In this document: positions 1-8,321 of the stretch, piece after piece | How positions within the stretch are numbered: the first letter of the stretch is position 1 | Layout: each line of letters starts with the position of its first letter | Source: Haloarcula nitratireducens | Lineage (GTDB): Archaea > Halobacteriota > Halobacteria > Halobacteriales > Haloarculaceae | Assembly (NCBI RefSeq): GCF_019599505.1 | Contig: NZ_RKLT01000001.1 | Coordinates: forward strand, 1,054,001-1,118,000 | Direction: 5' to 3' | DNA length: 64,000 nt | Position numbers and translations under genes: made by a program | Notes under the pieces: model-generated | The model's input: the letters and a program-made list of their open reading frames with translations, nothing else | Databases searched by the model: none | What the model was told of the DNA's origin: nothing

Positions 1-116
1 TAATTTCGGGTTACCGTTCGTTGCGAACGGCTCTTCGACGTCGTTGCAACGATTGAGCAGCGGTAAGCCCACGGATGGAACGTCGTCCGGGTCTCTCCGG
101 CCCGTGTCACAACCCA

Positions 117-125
117 CATTATCGG
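117..125 (+). promoter_or_regulatory. TATA-like box for the DUF420 gene
   Basis: The AT-rich stretch cattatcgg ends 20 nt before the ATG at 145 and no Shine-Dalgarno is present, so a leaderless transcript is inferred. The rest of bases 1-144 shows no gene that I can support. Confidence 0.35.
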
Positions 126-144
126 GCGTCACCAACGTCGGAAC

Positions 145-702
145 ATGAACCAGACACGGGCTCGCGTCCCGGCGCTGACGGGCCTGCTGACCGTGGTCTC
201 GCTGGCGCTCGTCTTCGGGGCCGTCCTGGGCGCGATCCCGCCTCGCGTCCTCCCGCACGCACCGGAGTCCGTCCTCGCGGCGATCCCACACCTCAACGCC
301 GCCATCAGCGCCACCGCTATCGTGACGATCGTCGTCGGCGTTCGCGCGATACGGAACGGCCGGATTCAGCGCCACCGCCGCTCGATGGTCGCGACGTTCG
401 GCCTGTTCGGAGCCTTCTTGATTCTGTATCTCTACCGCATCACGCTGGAGGGACCGACGGACTTCGCCGGTCCCGCCGCCGTCGAGTCGTTCGTCTACCT
501 CCCGCTGCTCGCCGTCCACATCCTGCTGGCGATCGTCGCCATCCCGCTCGTGTACTACACGCTGTTGCTGGCCGCGAGCCATCCGGTCGCGGAGCTCCCG
601 GAGACGAACCATCCGCGAGCCGGAAAGCTGGCAGCGGGGCTCTGGTTGATCTCCTTCTCGCTCGGTATCGTCGTCTACGCGATGCTGTATCTGGTGTGGT
701 GA
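145..702 (+). CDS. DUF420 family membrane protein
   Basis: 185-residue integral membrane protein with about five hydrophobic segments (roughly residues 10-30, 45-65, 80-100, 115-140 and 162-184) and short charged loops. The size, topology and the patterns HRRSMV and a late NHPRAGK are those of the DUF420 family, which in haloarchaea is often found near respiratory oxidase genes; no oxidase gene is visible here. The biochemical role is unknown. The ATG at 145 is chosen because the TATA-like box lies at the right distance. It converges on the GNAT gene with a single base between the two stop codons. Confidence 0.85.
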   Translation: MNQTRARVPALTGLLTVVSLALVFGAVLGAIPPRVLPHAPESVLAAIPHLNAAISATAIVTIVVGVRAIRNGRIQRHRRSMVATFGLFGAFLILYLYRITLEGPTDFAGPAAVESFVYLPLLAVHILLAIVAIPLVYYTLLLAASHPVAELPETNHPRAGKLAAGLWLISFSLGIVVYAMLYLVW

Positions 703-703
703 C

Positions 704-1273
704 TCACTGTTCGTCCCACTCCTCGCGGAGCAGTCCGTACCACACCGTGTCGTGCCACTCGCCGTCGAGTCGCCACTCCGCGCGATGTGTCCCTTCCCGA
801 ACGAAGCCGAAGCGCTCTAAGACGGCTACAGATCGGTCGTTGGAACCGACGACGCGGGCCTTCCACTTGCGTACGGCCCGCTGGTCGAACCCGTAGCCGA
901 CCAGCCGCTCGGCCGCTTCCGTGGCGTACCCCTCTCCCCACGCGTCGGGGTCGAGCCAGTAACTCAGTTCGGCGGTCCCTCGTTCCGGGTCGTGTTCGGT
1001 CATCGCGACGAGGCCGACGGGGTCGGTTCGGTCTGCGACCGCCCCCTCGTTCTCGGTATCTCGGTCGAGGCAGATCACCAGATGGACCGAGTCGTCGTCG
1101 GCGAGCGTCTCCTCGTAGTACGTCTCCATCTGGTCCGCCGTGGTCGGTCGCGGATAGGTCCCCCGACCCCACACGCAATCGTCGTGGAACAGGCGACGAA
1201 TCCAGTCGAGATCGTCTCTGTCCGGCGAACAGAGGGCAGTTCTATCGGTGTGGAGGAACGCAGGCCCGGGCAT
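704..1273 (-). CDS. GNAT family N-acetyltransferase (RimJ/RimL type)
   Basis: 189 residues with a GNAT fold. The strand-turn pattern GTAELSYWLDPDAWGEGYATEAAERLVGYGF holds in pieces the acetyl-CoA loop (GEGYATEA, about residue 112) and the RimJ/RimL-type ending WKARVVGSNDRSVAVLERFGF. Such enzymes transfer acetyl groups to protein N-termini or small amines; the substrate cannot be told from sequence. Length is normal for the family. It stands alone, convergent with the DUF420 gene and separated from purF by a short repeat-bearing gap. Confidence 0.85.
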   Translation of the reverse strand: MPGPAFLHTDRTALCSPDRDDLDWIRRLFHDDCVWGRGTYPRPTTADQMETYYEETLADDDSVHLVICLDRDTENEGAVADRTDPVGLVAMTEHDPERGTAELSYWLDPDAWGEGYATEAAERLVGYGFDQRAVRKWKARVVGSNDRSVAVLERFGFVREGTHRAEWRLDGEWHDTVWYGLLREEWDEQ

Positions 1274-1402
1274 ACCGATTCGGTACCCCGGGTCGGATAA
1301 AAAGTGTGCTGGGGGCGTGCGAAACGGCCTCCCGAAGTATCGTCCTCCAACACGAACCTTCGCTGCTACTCACGGCTCGCTTTGCTCGCCGTTCACAATA
1401 AT

Positions 1403-1434
1403 CGAGGGTCTTCGCTACGCTCAGACCCTCGCTA
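1403..1434. repeat. Palindromic repeat running into the purF stop codon
   Basis: Arms cgagggtct (1403-1411) and agaccctcg (1423-1431) are perfect inverted repeats of 9 bp around an 11-nt loop; the purF stop codon (TAG on the minus strand, 1432-1434) follows directly. The same arrangement recurs at 37813-37844 behind the cupin gene. In the mRNA this would be a hairpin right after the stop, so it may act in 3' end formation or stability, or be a dispersed palindromic element. Bases 1350-1400 carry related short GC-rich repeats. Confidence 0.75.
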
Positions 1435-2874
1435 GTCGTCGGCCGGCGTCGGCTCCCCACCGATATCGGGGCGGACGACGTCGCGGTCGGTCTCCTCGCC
1501 CTCGATGTCGTAGGGGTACTCGCCGGTGACACAGCCCAGACAGAGGTCGGCCCGACTGGTATCGAGCGTCTCGGCGATGGCGTCGATAGAGAGGTACGAC
1601 AGCGAATCGGCCTCGATCTCCTCGCGGATCTCCTCGACGGACTGGTTGCCGGCGATGAGTTCGTCGCGGGAGGCCATGTCGATCCCCATGTAGCAGGGGG
1701 CGACGATGGGCGGCGCACCGATGCGGACGTTTACCTCCTCCGCGCCGGCGTCTTTCAGCAGCTGGATGAGCTGCGTCGAGGTCGTCCCGCGGACGATGGA
1801 GTCGTCGATAATGGTGACGGTCTTCCCCTCGATGGTCGATTTGATCGGGTTGAGCTTCAGGCGGACGGCCCGTTCGCGCTCGTCCTGTGTCGGCATGATG
1901 AACGTCCGGCCGACGTAGCGGTTCTTCATCAGGCCCTCCGCGAACTCGATGTCCGAACCGTCGTCCTGTGCGGCCTCGGCGTAGCCGGAGGCGAACGCGC
2001 GCCCGGAGTCGGGGACCGGGAGCACGACGTCCGATTCGACGCCCGATTCCTCCCAGAGCTTGCGGCCCAGATCGCGGCGGACTTCGTAGACCAGGTTGTC
2101 GTCGATCGTCGAGTCCGGCCGAGCGAAGTAGACGTGTTCGAAGAAGCAGTGAGCCGTGTTCTGCTGCTCGATGAGCTGATACGTGTCGTAGCCGGTGCCG
2201 TCCGGGTGGAGCACGACGAGTTCGCCCGGTTTCACGTCGCGGATTAGCTCGCCGTCGAGCGTGTCGATGGCGGCCGACTCGGAGGCCAGCACGTAGCCGT
2301 CTTCGAGTTCGCCGATACACAGCGGGCGGTTGCCCTGCGGGTCTCGCACGCCGAGCACCGTCTCGTCGTGCATGATGGTCAGCGAGTACGACCCGTGGAT
2401 GCGCTCCATCGTCCGCTTGACGGCGCGCACGAGGTCCTCCTCCAAGAGGTTGCGCGCGAGGTCGTGGGCGATCACTTCGGTGTCGCCGTCGCTCGTGAAG
2501 GCGTGACCGAGGTCGGCCAGTTCGTCGCCGATCTCGTCGGCGTTGACGAGGTTCCCGTTGTGCGAGAGGCCCAGCGACCCGGACTTGAAGGAGACGGAGA
2601 AGGGCTGGGCACAGCAGGCGTTGACGCTGCCCGCGGTGGGATAGCGGACGTGACCGATCCCGTTCGCCCCGTTCAGCGACTGGAGGTCGCCGGGACCAAA
2701 GGCGTCGCCGACCAGTCCCATCTCGACGTGGCTGTGCTGCTGGAAGCCGTCGTGGGTGACGATACCGGCGGACTCCTGGCCGCGGTGCTGGAGGGCGTAG
2801 AGAGAGTAGTAGAGAGGGCGGGCGGCGTTACGGTCTTCGAGAGAGATACCAACAACGCCGCACTTCTCGTGCAT
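1432..2874 (-). CDS. purF: Amidophosphoribosyltransferase PurF
   Basis: First committed step of purine synthesis: PRPP + glutamine to 5-phosphoribosylamine. 480 residues, normal length. The N-terminal Ntn glutaminase begins MHEKCGVVGI, so the catalytic Cys5 follows a four-residue leader; YALQHRGQESAGI and GHVRYPTAG are class II glutaminase motifs. The PRPP-binding loop VTIIDDSIVRGTT lies near residue 350 in the C-terminal transferase domain, and the acidic tail ends in TAG next to a palindromic repeat. It is the third gene of lsm-rpl37e-purF, starting 9 nt after the rpl37e stop, so co-transcription from the lsm promoter is likely. Confidence 0.97.
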   Translation of the reverse strand: MHEKCGVVGISLEDRNAARPLYYSLYALQHRGQESAGIVTHDGFQQHSHVEMGLVGDAFGPGDLQSLNGANGIGHVRYPTAGSVNACCAQPFSVSFKSGSLGLSHNGNLVNADEIGDELADLGHAFTSDGDTEVIAHDLARNLLEEDLVRAVKRTMERIHGSYSLTIMHDETVLGVRDPQGNRPLCIGELEDGYVLASESAAIDTLDGELIRDVKPGELVVLHPDGTGYDTYQLIEQQNTAHCFFEHVYFARPDSTIDDNLVYEVRRDLGRKLWEESGVESDVVLPVPDSGRAFASGYAEAAQDDGSDIEFAEGLMKNRYVGRTFIMPTQDERERAVRLKLNPIKSTIEGKTVTIIDDSIVRGTTSTQLIQLLKDAGAEEVNVRIGAPPIVAPCYMGIDMASRDELIAGNQSVEEIREEIEADSLSYLSIDAIAETLDTSRADLCLGCVTGEYPYDIEGEETDRDVVRPDIGGEPTPADD

Positions 2875-2883
2875 GATGGTGGG

Positions 2884-3057
2884 TTATTCGCCGGCTTTCG
2901 ACTGCCACTCGTAGTCACGTCGTTTCGCCGACTTGCCGAAGCCGCACGACGAGCAGACCTTCTTCTTCGTGTGATACGACTTCTCGCCACACCGGCGACA
3001 CTTCGTGTGTGTCGTGGTGTTCTTCTTCCCTTGGCTCGGTGTTCCTGCGCCAGTCAT
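2884..3057 (-). CDS. rpl37e: 50S ribosomal protein L37e
   Basis: 57-residue basic zinc-binding protein of the large ribosomal subunit, beginning [13 protein letters not shown] and holding the two zinc-binding pairs CRRC (residues 20-23) and CSSC (35-38), then KRRDYEWQ. Length and motif order match archaeal L37e. Its ATG overlaps the lsm stop codon (ATGA, 3054-3057), implying translational coupling, and purF follows 9 nt downstream. The gene is easily missed because of its size. Confidence 0.96.
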
Positions 3058-3236
3058 GGGTTAATCGAGACGACGTTATCCCCGCGTATAATCGTTGTGT
3101 CTTCGTCTTCGATGACGAGATTCATGTGCTGATCGTACCCGGTGAGTTCGCCCTCGAACAGTTCGCCGCCCTTCAGTTGAACGGTGACGTCCTCGCCGAG
3201 CGACGCTTCGAGTACGTCCAGCGGTCGTCCACTCAT
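3054..3236 (-). CDS. lsm: LSm (Sm-like) archaeal RNA-binding protein
   Basis: 60 residues, a minimal Sm fold. Sm1 is represented by [19 protein letters not shown] (residues 17-35) with the N of HMNLVIED, and Sm2 by [10 protein letters not shown] at the C-terminus. Archaeal LSm forms ring-shaped oligomers that bind U-rich RNA. In Haloferax the lsm gene likewise overlaps rpl37e by four bases, which matches what is seen here. A TATA-like tttaag (minus strand, 3261-3266) 25-30 nt upstream suggests a leaderless mRNA and is probably the promoter of the whole lsm-rpl37e-purF operon. Confidence 0.96.
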
Positions 3237-3260
3237 GTACGGTTGAGATAGTGTCTGCCG

Positions 3261-3268
3261 CTTAAACG
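3261..3268 (-). promoter_or_regulatory. TATA-like box of the lsm-rpl37e-purF operon
   Basis: Read on the minus strand the sequence is cgtttaag, centred about 28 nt before the lsm ATG, typical of haloarchaeal leaderless promoters. Confidence 0.5.
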
Positions 3269-3317
3269 TACCGCTTGCTTCGCCCGATATCGGCGAATCG
3301 CGCGTCGGCCGCGCTGT

Positions 3318-4460
3318 CTACGTGGCGTCGCTCTCGGTGGACCCGCCGTCTCTCGTCGACGGCTCGGCGGCGCGGATACCCACCGCGTCTGCGGGCGGCG
3401 TCGGCGTCCGCTCGGTCCCCTCGTTGCCGGTCAGCGTCGGGACGATCACTCGCGCGAAGTGATAGACCACGACGAGCAACAGCGGGCCGAGGAAGAGGCC
3501 GTACCACCCGAACAGCGTCGGCCCGATGATGTACGCGATCATCACGAGACCGACGTGGAGGTTGCGCCCGGAGACGTACGGTCGGAGCAGGAGGTCAGGG
3601 ATGAAGTCGACGATGACCACGGTGGCCGCGAGGAACGCCGTCGGGAACCACAGCGGTTCGCCGTTGAGGAACGCGCGTCCGAAGAGACCGAGCGCCACCG
3701 GGACGTACACCAGTTTCATGCCGACGACCGGTATCAGACTCGCCGCGCCCGCGAGGACGCCGACGAGCGCCGGATACGGGATACCGCCGGCGGGGGCGAC
3801 GGCGTCCAGCGTGGAGTAGAGGACCACCGCGACGATGGCGACGACGAACGCGTTGAGGATGTTCCCGAAGAAGACGCTCCCGAGGTCCTCGTCGACCAGT
3901 TCGACGTACTCGTCGAAGACGGCCGAATTACCGCCGAGCGTGTTCCGGAGCCACCGGCTGAGCCGCGGTCCGTCCCGGAGGAGGTAGTAGGCGACGGTGA
4001 GCGCCAGAAACAGGTCGATGAGCGCCGCCCCGATCAGCGGGAGGTACGCGAGGACGCCGGTCGCGAACAGCTGTCCGGCGCTGACGACGTCCGGGTTTTC
4101 GAGCAGCACCTCGGGGTCCTGAACGATCGTGGAGACGTCGAGGTACGGCTCGATGAACCCCGCCAACGGGCCGAGATCGACCGTCTGTGCCAGGTTGCCC
4201 AGTTCCTGTGCCGCGACGGCGAGCGTGTAGCCCACGAGGAGGACCACCGGAACGGCGAGGACGAGCAGCGAGATCACCGCGGCGATGGTCGGTCGAAACC
4301 GGGACTGAAGCCGCCAGTGCGCCGGCCGGGTCACGTAGTAGAGGAACAGACCGAGGACGAACGCGCCGGCGTAGTTGGTGAACACCCACGCCAGTAAGAC
4401 GACGACGAACAGGCCGAGGACCCACCACGCCGTTCGGCTCTTAGACGGTGGCCACTCCAT
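3318..4460 (-). CDS. AI-2E family transporter (UPF0118)
   Basis: 380 residues, polytopic, with about eight membrane segments and the family signature: an N-terminal pair of helices, a central soluble region with a DGPRLSRWLRNTL-like stretch, then FFGNILNAFVVAIVAVVLY and the conserved PYPALVGVLAGAASLIPVVGM. Family members export small molecules or act as Na+/H+ antiporters; the substrate is unknown. The ATG at 4460 (MEWPPSKSRT) is preferred over an upstream GTG because it leads directly into the first helix. A paralogue with the same motifs lies at 48906-50186. The C-terminal tail is hydrophilic. Confidence 0.9.
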   Translation of the reverse strand: MEWPPSKSRTAWWVLGLFVVVLLAWVFTNYAGAFVLGLFLYYVTRPAHWRLQSRFRPTIAAVISLLVLAVPVVLLVGYTLAVAAQELGNLAQTVDLGPLAGFIEPYLDVSTIVQDPEVLLENPDVVSAGQLFATGVLAYLPLIGAALIDLFLALTVAYYLLRDGPRLSRWLRNTLGGNSAVFDEYVELVDEDLGSVFFGNILNAFVVAIVAVVLYSTLDAVAPAGGIPYPALVGVLAGAASLIPVVGMKLVYVPVALGLFGRAFLNGEPLWFPTAFLAATVVIVDFIPDLLLRPYVSGRNLHVGLVMIAYIIGPTLFGWYGLFLGPLLLVVVYHFARVIVPTLTGNEGTERTPTPPADAVGIRAAEPSTRDGGSTESDAT

Positions 4461-4606
4461 GCTACTAACTTTGCCCCCGAACCCGACGGCGACGCGCAAT
4501 CGACGGCGCGTGAGACCGAGAAGCGGCCCCGGCCACGCCGCTCGCGTCGCCGGTAGCGCGGTTTGTTACGCGCGCGATACCGCGCCGAGCCGGCGGTACT
4601 CTGCGG

Positions 4607-5665
4607 CTACACATCGACGGAGAAGGGAGCGTCTTCGGTTGCACGGACCGCGAACCCGGCGAGCAGGTCCGCCAGCGCGTCGAGGTCCGCCGGGTCGATG
4701 ACTTCGACCGGGGTGTGCATGTAGCGGTTCGGGAGCCCGACGCTGACCGCAGGGATGCCGCCGCGCGCGGTGTAGAAGGCGTCGGCGTCGGTGCCGGTTC
4801 GGATACCGGTCGCCTGCAACTGGACGTCTATCTCCTCGTCGGCACCCGTCTCGCGGAGCGACTCGACCACGACCGGGTGGTTCGCGCTGCCCCGGGAGAC
4901 GACCGGACCGCCGCCGAGTTCGACGCCGCTCGAGCGGTCGCCCGGCGAGTCCGGCGAATCGGTCGCGTGGGTGACGTCCACCGCGACGACGGCGTCCGGG
5001 TCGAGGTCGAACCCGACCATCTTCGCGCCCTGCAAGCCGACCTCCTCCTGGACCGTCGAGACGGCGTGGACGGTGGCGTCGACGTCCCGTTCTGCCGCGC
5101 GGCGCAGGCCCTCGGCGGCCGCCCAGATGCCGACGCGGTTGTCCATCCCGCGGGCGGCGAGCCGGCCGTTTTCCAGCTCCGAGACGGTCTGTGCGAACGT
5201 GACCGGGTCGCCGCGGTCGACCAGCGATTCGAGTTCCTCGCCGTCTTCGGCACCCACGTCGACGTGCTGTTCGGCTATCTCGGGGACGCTCTCCTCCTCG
5301 CCCTCCCGGAGGTGAATCGCGGTCTGTCCGACGACGCCCGAGACCGGGCCGTCAGCGGTGTGGACGGTGACGTGTTGGCCGCGGGAGACCGTCTTGTCTG
5401 ACCCGCCGATGCGTTCCAGACGGACGAATCCATCGTCGGTGAGATCGCGGACGATGAAGCCGATCTCGTCGCCGTGGCCCGCCAGCGCGACCGACGTGTC
5501 GTCGCCGCGAAGCGTGGCGACCGCGTTGCCGTAGTCGTCGGTCCTGACCTCGTCTGCGAACTCGCTCACGTAGTCCACCCACACGCGCTGACTGTCGGCC
5601 TCGTAGCCGGAGGGACCCGGCGTGGTCAACAGCGACTCCAAGAAATCGCGTCGTCGTTCCTCCAT
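4607..5665 (-). CDS. M42 family metallopeptidase (TET-type aminopeptidase)
   Basis: 352 residues, close to the M42 norm. Metal ligands and catalytic residues are visible: AGHGDEIGF (His and Asp near residue 65), GMDNRVGIWAA (bridging Asp near 175), QEEVGLQGA (catalytic Glu pair near 207), VAVDVTHATD (Asp near 230) and the late MHTPVEVID. These two-metal exopeptidases form dodecameric tetrahedral shells in archaea and trim peptides released by the proteasome. The gene is monocistronic as far as seen, divergent from the next gene across a 77-bp region with TATA-like boxes for both directions. Confidence 0.93.
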   Translation of the reverse strand: MEERRRDFLESLLTTPGPSGYEADSQRVWVDYVSEFADEVRTDDYGNAVATLRGDDTSVALAGHGDEIGFIVRDLTDDGFVRLERIGGSDKTVSRGQHVTVHTADGPVSGVVGQTAIHLREGEEESVPEIAEQHVDVGAEDGEELESLVDRGDPVTFAQTVSELENGRLAARGMDNRVGIWAAAEGLRRAAERDVDATVHAVSTVQEEVGLQGAKMVGFDLDPDAVVAVDVTHATDSPDSPGDRSSGVELGGGPVVSRGSANHPVVVESLRETGADEEIDVQLQATGIRTGTDADAFYTARGGIPAVSVGLPNRYMHTPVEVIDPADLDALADLLAGFAVRATEDAPFSVDV

Positions 5666-5713
5666 ACCCGGGATAAGGCGTCACCGACTATGAATCACCG
5701 GGGCGCCACAACG

Positions 5714-5720
5714 GATAAAA
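5714..5720 (+). promoter_or_regulatory. TATA-like box for the acidic single-span gene
   Basis: The sequence gataaaa ends 22 nt before the ATG at 5743; spacing fits a leaderless transcript. Confidence 0.5.
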
Positions 5721-5742
5721 GCCGTCGGACCGACGTACCGGT

Positions 5743-6027
5743 ATGGCGAAATTCACTCTCCTGGAACTGAACCTGGATGGCTCGGAGTTCACCGCCGGCA
5801 CGTCCGGCTTCGGAATCGACGAAGACGACGAGGAAGACGTAGCAGCGGAGGAGTTCGAAGAGGAGGAAGAGGGCGGGCGCTCGGGACTGATCGCGGTCTT
5901 CGTCCTCGTCGCGCTGCTCGTCGTCGCGGTCGTCGCGAAGAAGAAACTGCTCGGCGGCGGCGACGAACTGGGCGAGTTCGACGACGATCTCGACGACGAC
6001 CTCGACGACGACTTCGGCGACGTCTGA
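5743..6027 (+). CDS. Acidic single-span membrane protein, unknown function
   Basis: 94 residues: a short beta-rich start (MAKFTLLELNLDGSEFT), an acidic stretch full of Glu/Asp (residues 27-46), one hydrophobic helix (about 49-65) followed by KKK, and an Asp-rich tail with the repeat DDDL. The lysines after the helix suggest the C-terminus is cytosolic, giving an outside or lumenal acidic N-terminus. I do not recognise a family. It has its own TATA-like box and lies between the M42 peptidase and the zincin gene on the other side. Confidence 0.75.
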   Translation: MAKFTLLELNLDGSEFTAGTSGFGIDEDDEEDVAAEEFEEEEEGGRSGLIAVFVLVALLVVAVVAKKKLLGGGDELGEFDDDLDDDLDDDFGDV

Positions 6028-6101
6028 ACTGAGACCGCGTCGCGGCCCGACTCGAGCCGCGCGGGGAGAAGGCCTATGCATCGCCGCCCCGTTTCCGGGA
6101 T

Positions 6102-7052
6102 ATGGGATTGTATCACAGCGCCCGCGCCGTCGCGGGCGCGTCCGGCGACGGGCCGCTTGACTGGAGCGCCGTCACGGCCGCCGCCAAGGAGGCGACGGAC
6201 CCGGGCGACCTCGACGTCTCCGCCGGCGAGCGCGAGGGGTACGCGAGCGACGTCCGCGACGCCCGCGACCGCGTCCGCGAGGTCGGCGGGCTCGACTTCG
6301 ACCTCCCGGAGACGGTCGAGATCCAACACCGCCACCACTGGATAGACGCAAACGTGGCGACCTTCGAGCGGGTGATGGCCCCGATCGAACAGCAGGCGCA
6401 GTTCATTCCCGGCGTCGCCCGCGTCGTCAACACCGGATCGATGGCCTTCGCCCTCTCGTTTCTCGCGAACAACGTCCTCGGCCAGTACGACCCGCTCCTG
6501 TTGGCCGACGGCGACGACCACGCGCTCTATTTCGTGCGCCCGAACATCCGGAAGGTCGCGGCCCAACTCGACGTGGACCAGGACCGCTTCCGCCGCTGGA
6601 TCGCCTTCCACGAGGTGACTCACGCCGCGGAGTTCGGGGCCGCGCCGTGGCTCTCCGAGCACATGGAGGAGAAGATGGAGGAGGCCATCGACCGCCTCAG
6701 CGACGGCAACTTAGACCGCACCTCGCTCGGCGAACTGGACACGACGATGACCGCCGTCGAGGGGTACGCGGAGCTGCTGATGGACCGCGCCTTCGACGAC
6801 GAGTACGACGACCTGCGGCGGAAGGTCGACGAGCGCCGACAGGGGCGCGGCCCGGTCGCGGAGCTCGTCCGCCGGATGCTCGGTCTCGGGATGAAACGCC
6901 GGCAGTACGAGCGCGGGAAGGCGTTCTTCGAGACCGTCGCCGACGTTCGCGGCGTCGCGGCCGCCGGGCGCGTCTGGGACTCGCCCGAGACGCTGCCGAC
7001 CGACGACGAGATCGAGAATCCGTCGCTCTGGATCCGACGGGTCGACCCGTAA
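6102..7052 (+). CDS. Zincin-like metalloprotease (DUF2342 / F420-associated family)
   Basis: 316 residues. The zinc site HEVTHAAEF (HExxH, about residue 170) with downstream ETTMTAVEGYAELLMDRAF-like helix (the Glu of EGYAE as likely third ligand) marks the DUF2342 'coenzyme F420 biosynthesis associated' zincin family. The N-terminal half is helical and the C-terminus carries RRKVDERRQGRGPVAELVRRMLGLGMKRRQY in pieces, conserved in the family. Haloarchaea make F420, which fits, but no cofactor gene is adjacent and the substrate is unknown. ATG at 6102 (MGLYHSARAV) has an AT-rich stretch about 27 nt upstream. Confidence 0.88.
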   Translation: MGLYHSARAVAGASGDGPLDWSAVTAAAKEATDPGDLDVSAGEREGYASDVRDARDRVREVGGLDFDLPETVEIQHRHHWIDANVATFERVMAPIEQQAQFIPGVARVVNTGSMAFALSFLANNVLGQYDPLLLADGDDHALYFVRPNIRKVAAQLDVDQDRFRRWIAFHEVTHAAEFGAAPWLSEHMEEKMEEAIDRLSDGNLDRTSLGELDTTMTAVEGYAELLMDRAFDDEYDDLRRKVDERRQGRGPVAELVRRMLGLGMKRRQYERGKAFFETVADVRGVAAAGRVWDSPETLPTDDEIENPSLWIRRVDP

Positions 7053-7173
7053 GCCGACGCTTCTATCGGCCGACGGCCGTCTCGCCGCTGTGACAGCGCG
7101 GGGCCGGTCCGGAGGGCTTACCGGCTGAAAGCTCACCATAACATTACTGACCGGTCGTGTGGCCGCTACGTAG

Positions 7174-8277
7174 ATGCCGCTCTCTAGTCGCATCGCATCT
7201 GGGCTACGTTCGGGAAGGGCGATGGGGACGGACGAACAGTCCAACCACGAGTTGCGTGTGCTCGAGTCGATCAGCGAGGTGTCGCCCGACCGCTGGAACG
7301 CCGTCGTCGACCAGTCGTCGCGGGGGAGCGTCTTCCATCGCCACGAGTGGCTCGAAGCCGTCGAGAACGGGCTCGGCCACGCGCCGAGGCATCTCCTCGT
7401 CGAGAAGGACGGGAATCCGATCAGTCTCTTTCCGAACTTTCTCGAACCCGTAGAGGGGCTCGACCGCTCGCCGCTCCGACGGCTGGTCTCGGTCGAACCC
7501 GGTTTCGGCGGCCCGCTGGCGACGACGGATACGGACACCGTCCTCCCCGCGATGCTCGAGACGGTGGCAGATTACTGCACCGGCCGGACCGTCGTCCACG
7601 AGATACGCGCGCTCGATACCGGCTACCTCCGCTACAACACGCTCTTTCAGAGTCACGGCTACGAGCCGAACCGGCGGCGCTGTCGCTTCCTGTTACACCT
7701 CTCGCGCCCGTACGAGGACATTCTCTCGAGGATGAGCCGGTCCAGACGGAAGGGTATCGACCGCGGGCGGGAGGGCGACGCCGAGGTGATCGAGGAGGCG
7801 GTGACGAGCGAGGCCCTCGAACGGTTCTATCGAACGTACGCGCAGGTGATGGACGACCTCGGCGTCTCCGCGTTCCCGCGCGAGTTCTTCGAGTCGTTGC
7901 TCGGGATGGCGGACCGACTGCTGTTGGTCACCGCGCGCGTCGACGGCGAGTACGCCGGCGGCCTGCTGGAGATACTCGACGACGAGCAGTCCTCCGTCCA
8001 CGGGTACGTCGCCGCGGTCCCGCGCGAGTTCTTCGACCACCACGTCTCGGAACTGCTCTACGACTACGTCGTCCGCTGGGGGATCGACAACGGCTACGAT
8101 ACCTACGACCTCGGGACGACGAAACCGGACTACGAGAACGGCCTGTTCCGGTACAAGGAGGGGTTCGGCGGGCAGCTCGTGCCGACGCTCGTCTGGGAGC
8201 GCGGCGGCAACTCGCTGTGGGACGTCCTCCACAGGGGGCGGTCGCTCTACCTTAAACACGTCAGCTCCGAGTCGTAG
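7174..8277 (+). CDS. FemAB/GNAT-like acyltransferase
   Basis: 367 residues with a double-GNAT FemAB-like fold: N-terminal half with SVFHRHEWLEAVE, middle RMSRSRRKGIDRGREGDAEV, and C-terminal YDYVVRWGIDNGYDTYDLGTTKPD then YKEGFGG, the usual ending of this family (Acetyltransf_6). Relatives attach amino acids or acyl groups to cell-wall or polysaccharide precursors; in an archaeon without murein the acceptor is probably a glycan or lipid, which is inference. Two in-frame ATGs exist, 7174 and 7222; the second (MGTDEQSN) gives a more typical haloarchaeal N-terminus. Confidence 0.82.
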   Translation: MPLSSRIASGLRSGRAMGTDEQSNHELRVLESISEVSPDRWNAVVDQSSRGSVFHRHEWLEAVENGLGHAPRHLLVEKDGNPISLFPNFLEPVEGLDRSPLRRLVSVEPGFGGPLATTDTDTVLPAMLETVADYCTGRTVVHEIRALDTGYLRYNTLFQSHGYEPNRRRCRFLLHLSRPYEDILSRMSRSRRKGIDRGREGDAEVIEEAVTSEALERFYRTYAQVMDDLGVSAFPREFFESLLGMADRLLLVTARVDGEYAGGLLEILDDEQSSVHGYVAAVPREFFDHHVSELLYDYVVRWGIDNGYDTYDLGTTKPDYENGLFRYKEGFGGQLVPTLVWERGGNSLWDVLHRGRSLYLKHVSSES

Positions 8278-8321
8278 ACGCGGTGAGAAAGGCCGTGAAA
8301 CGACCGTCGAGGGCCGCAGAC

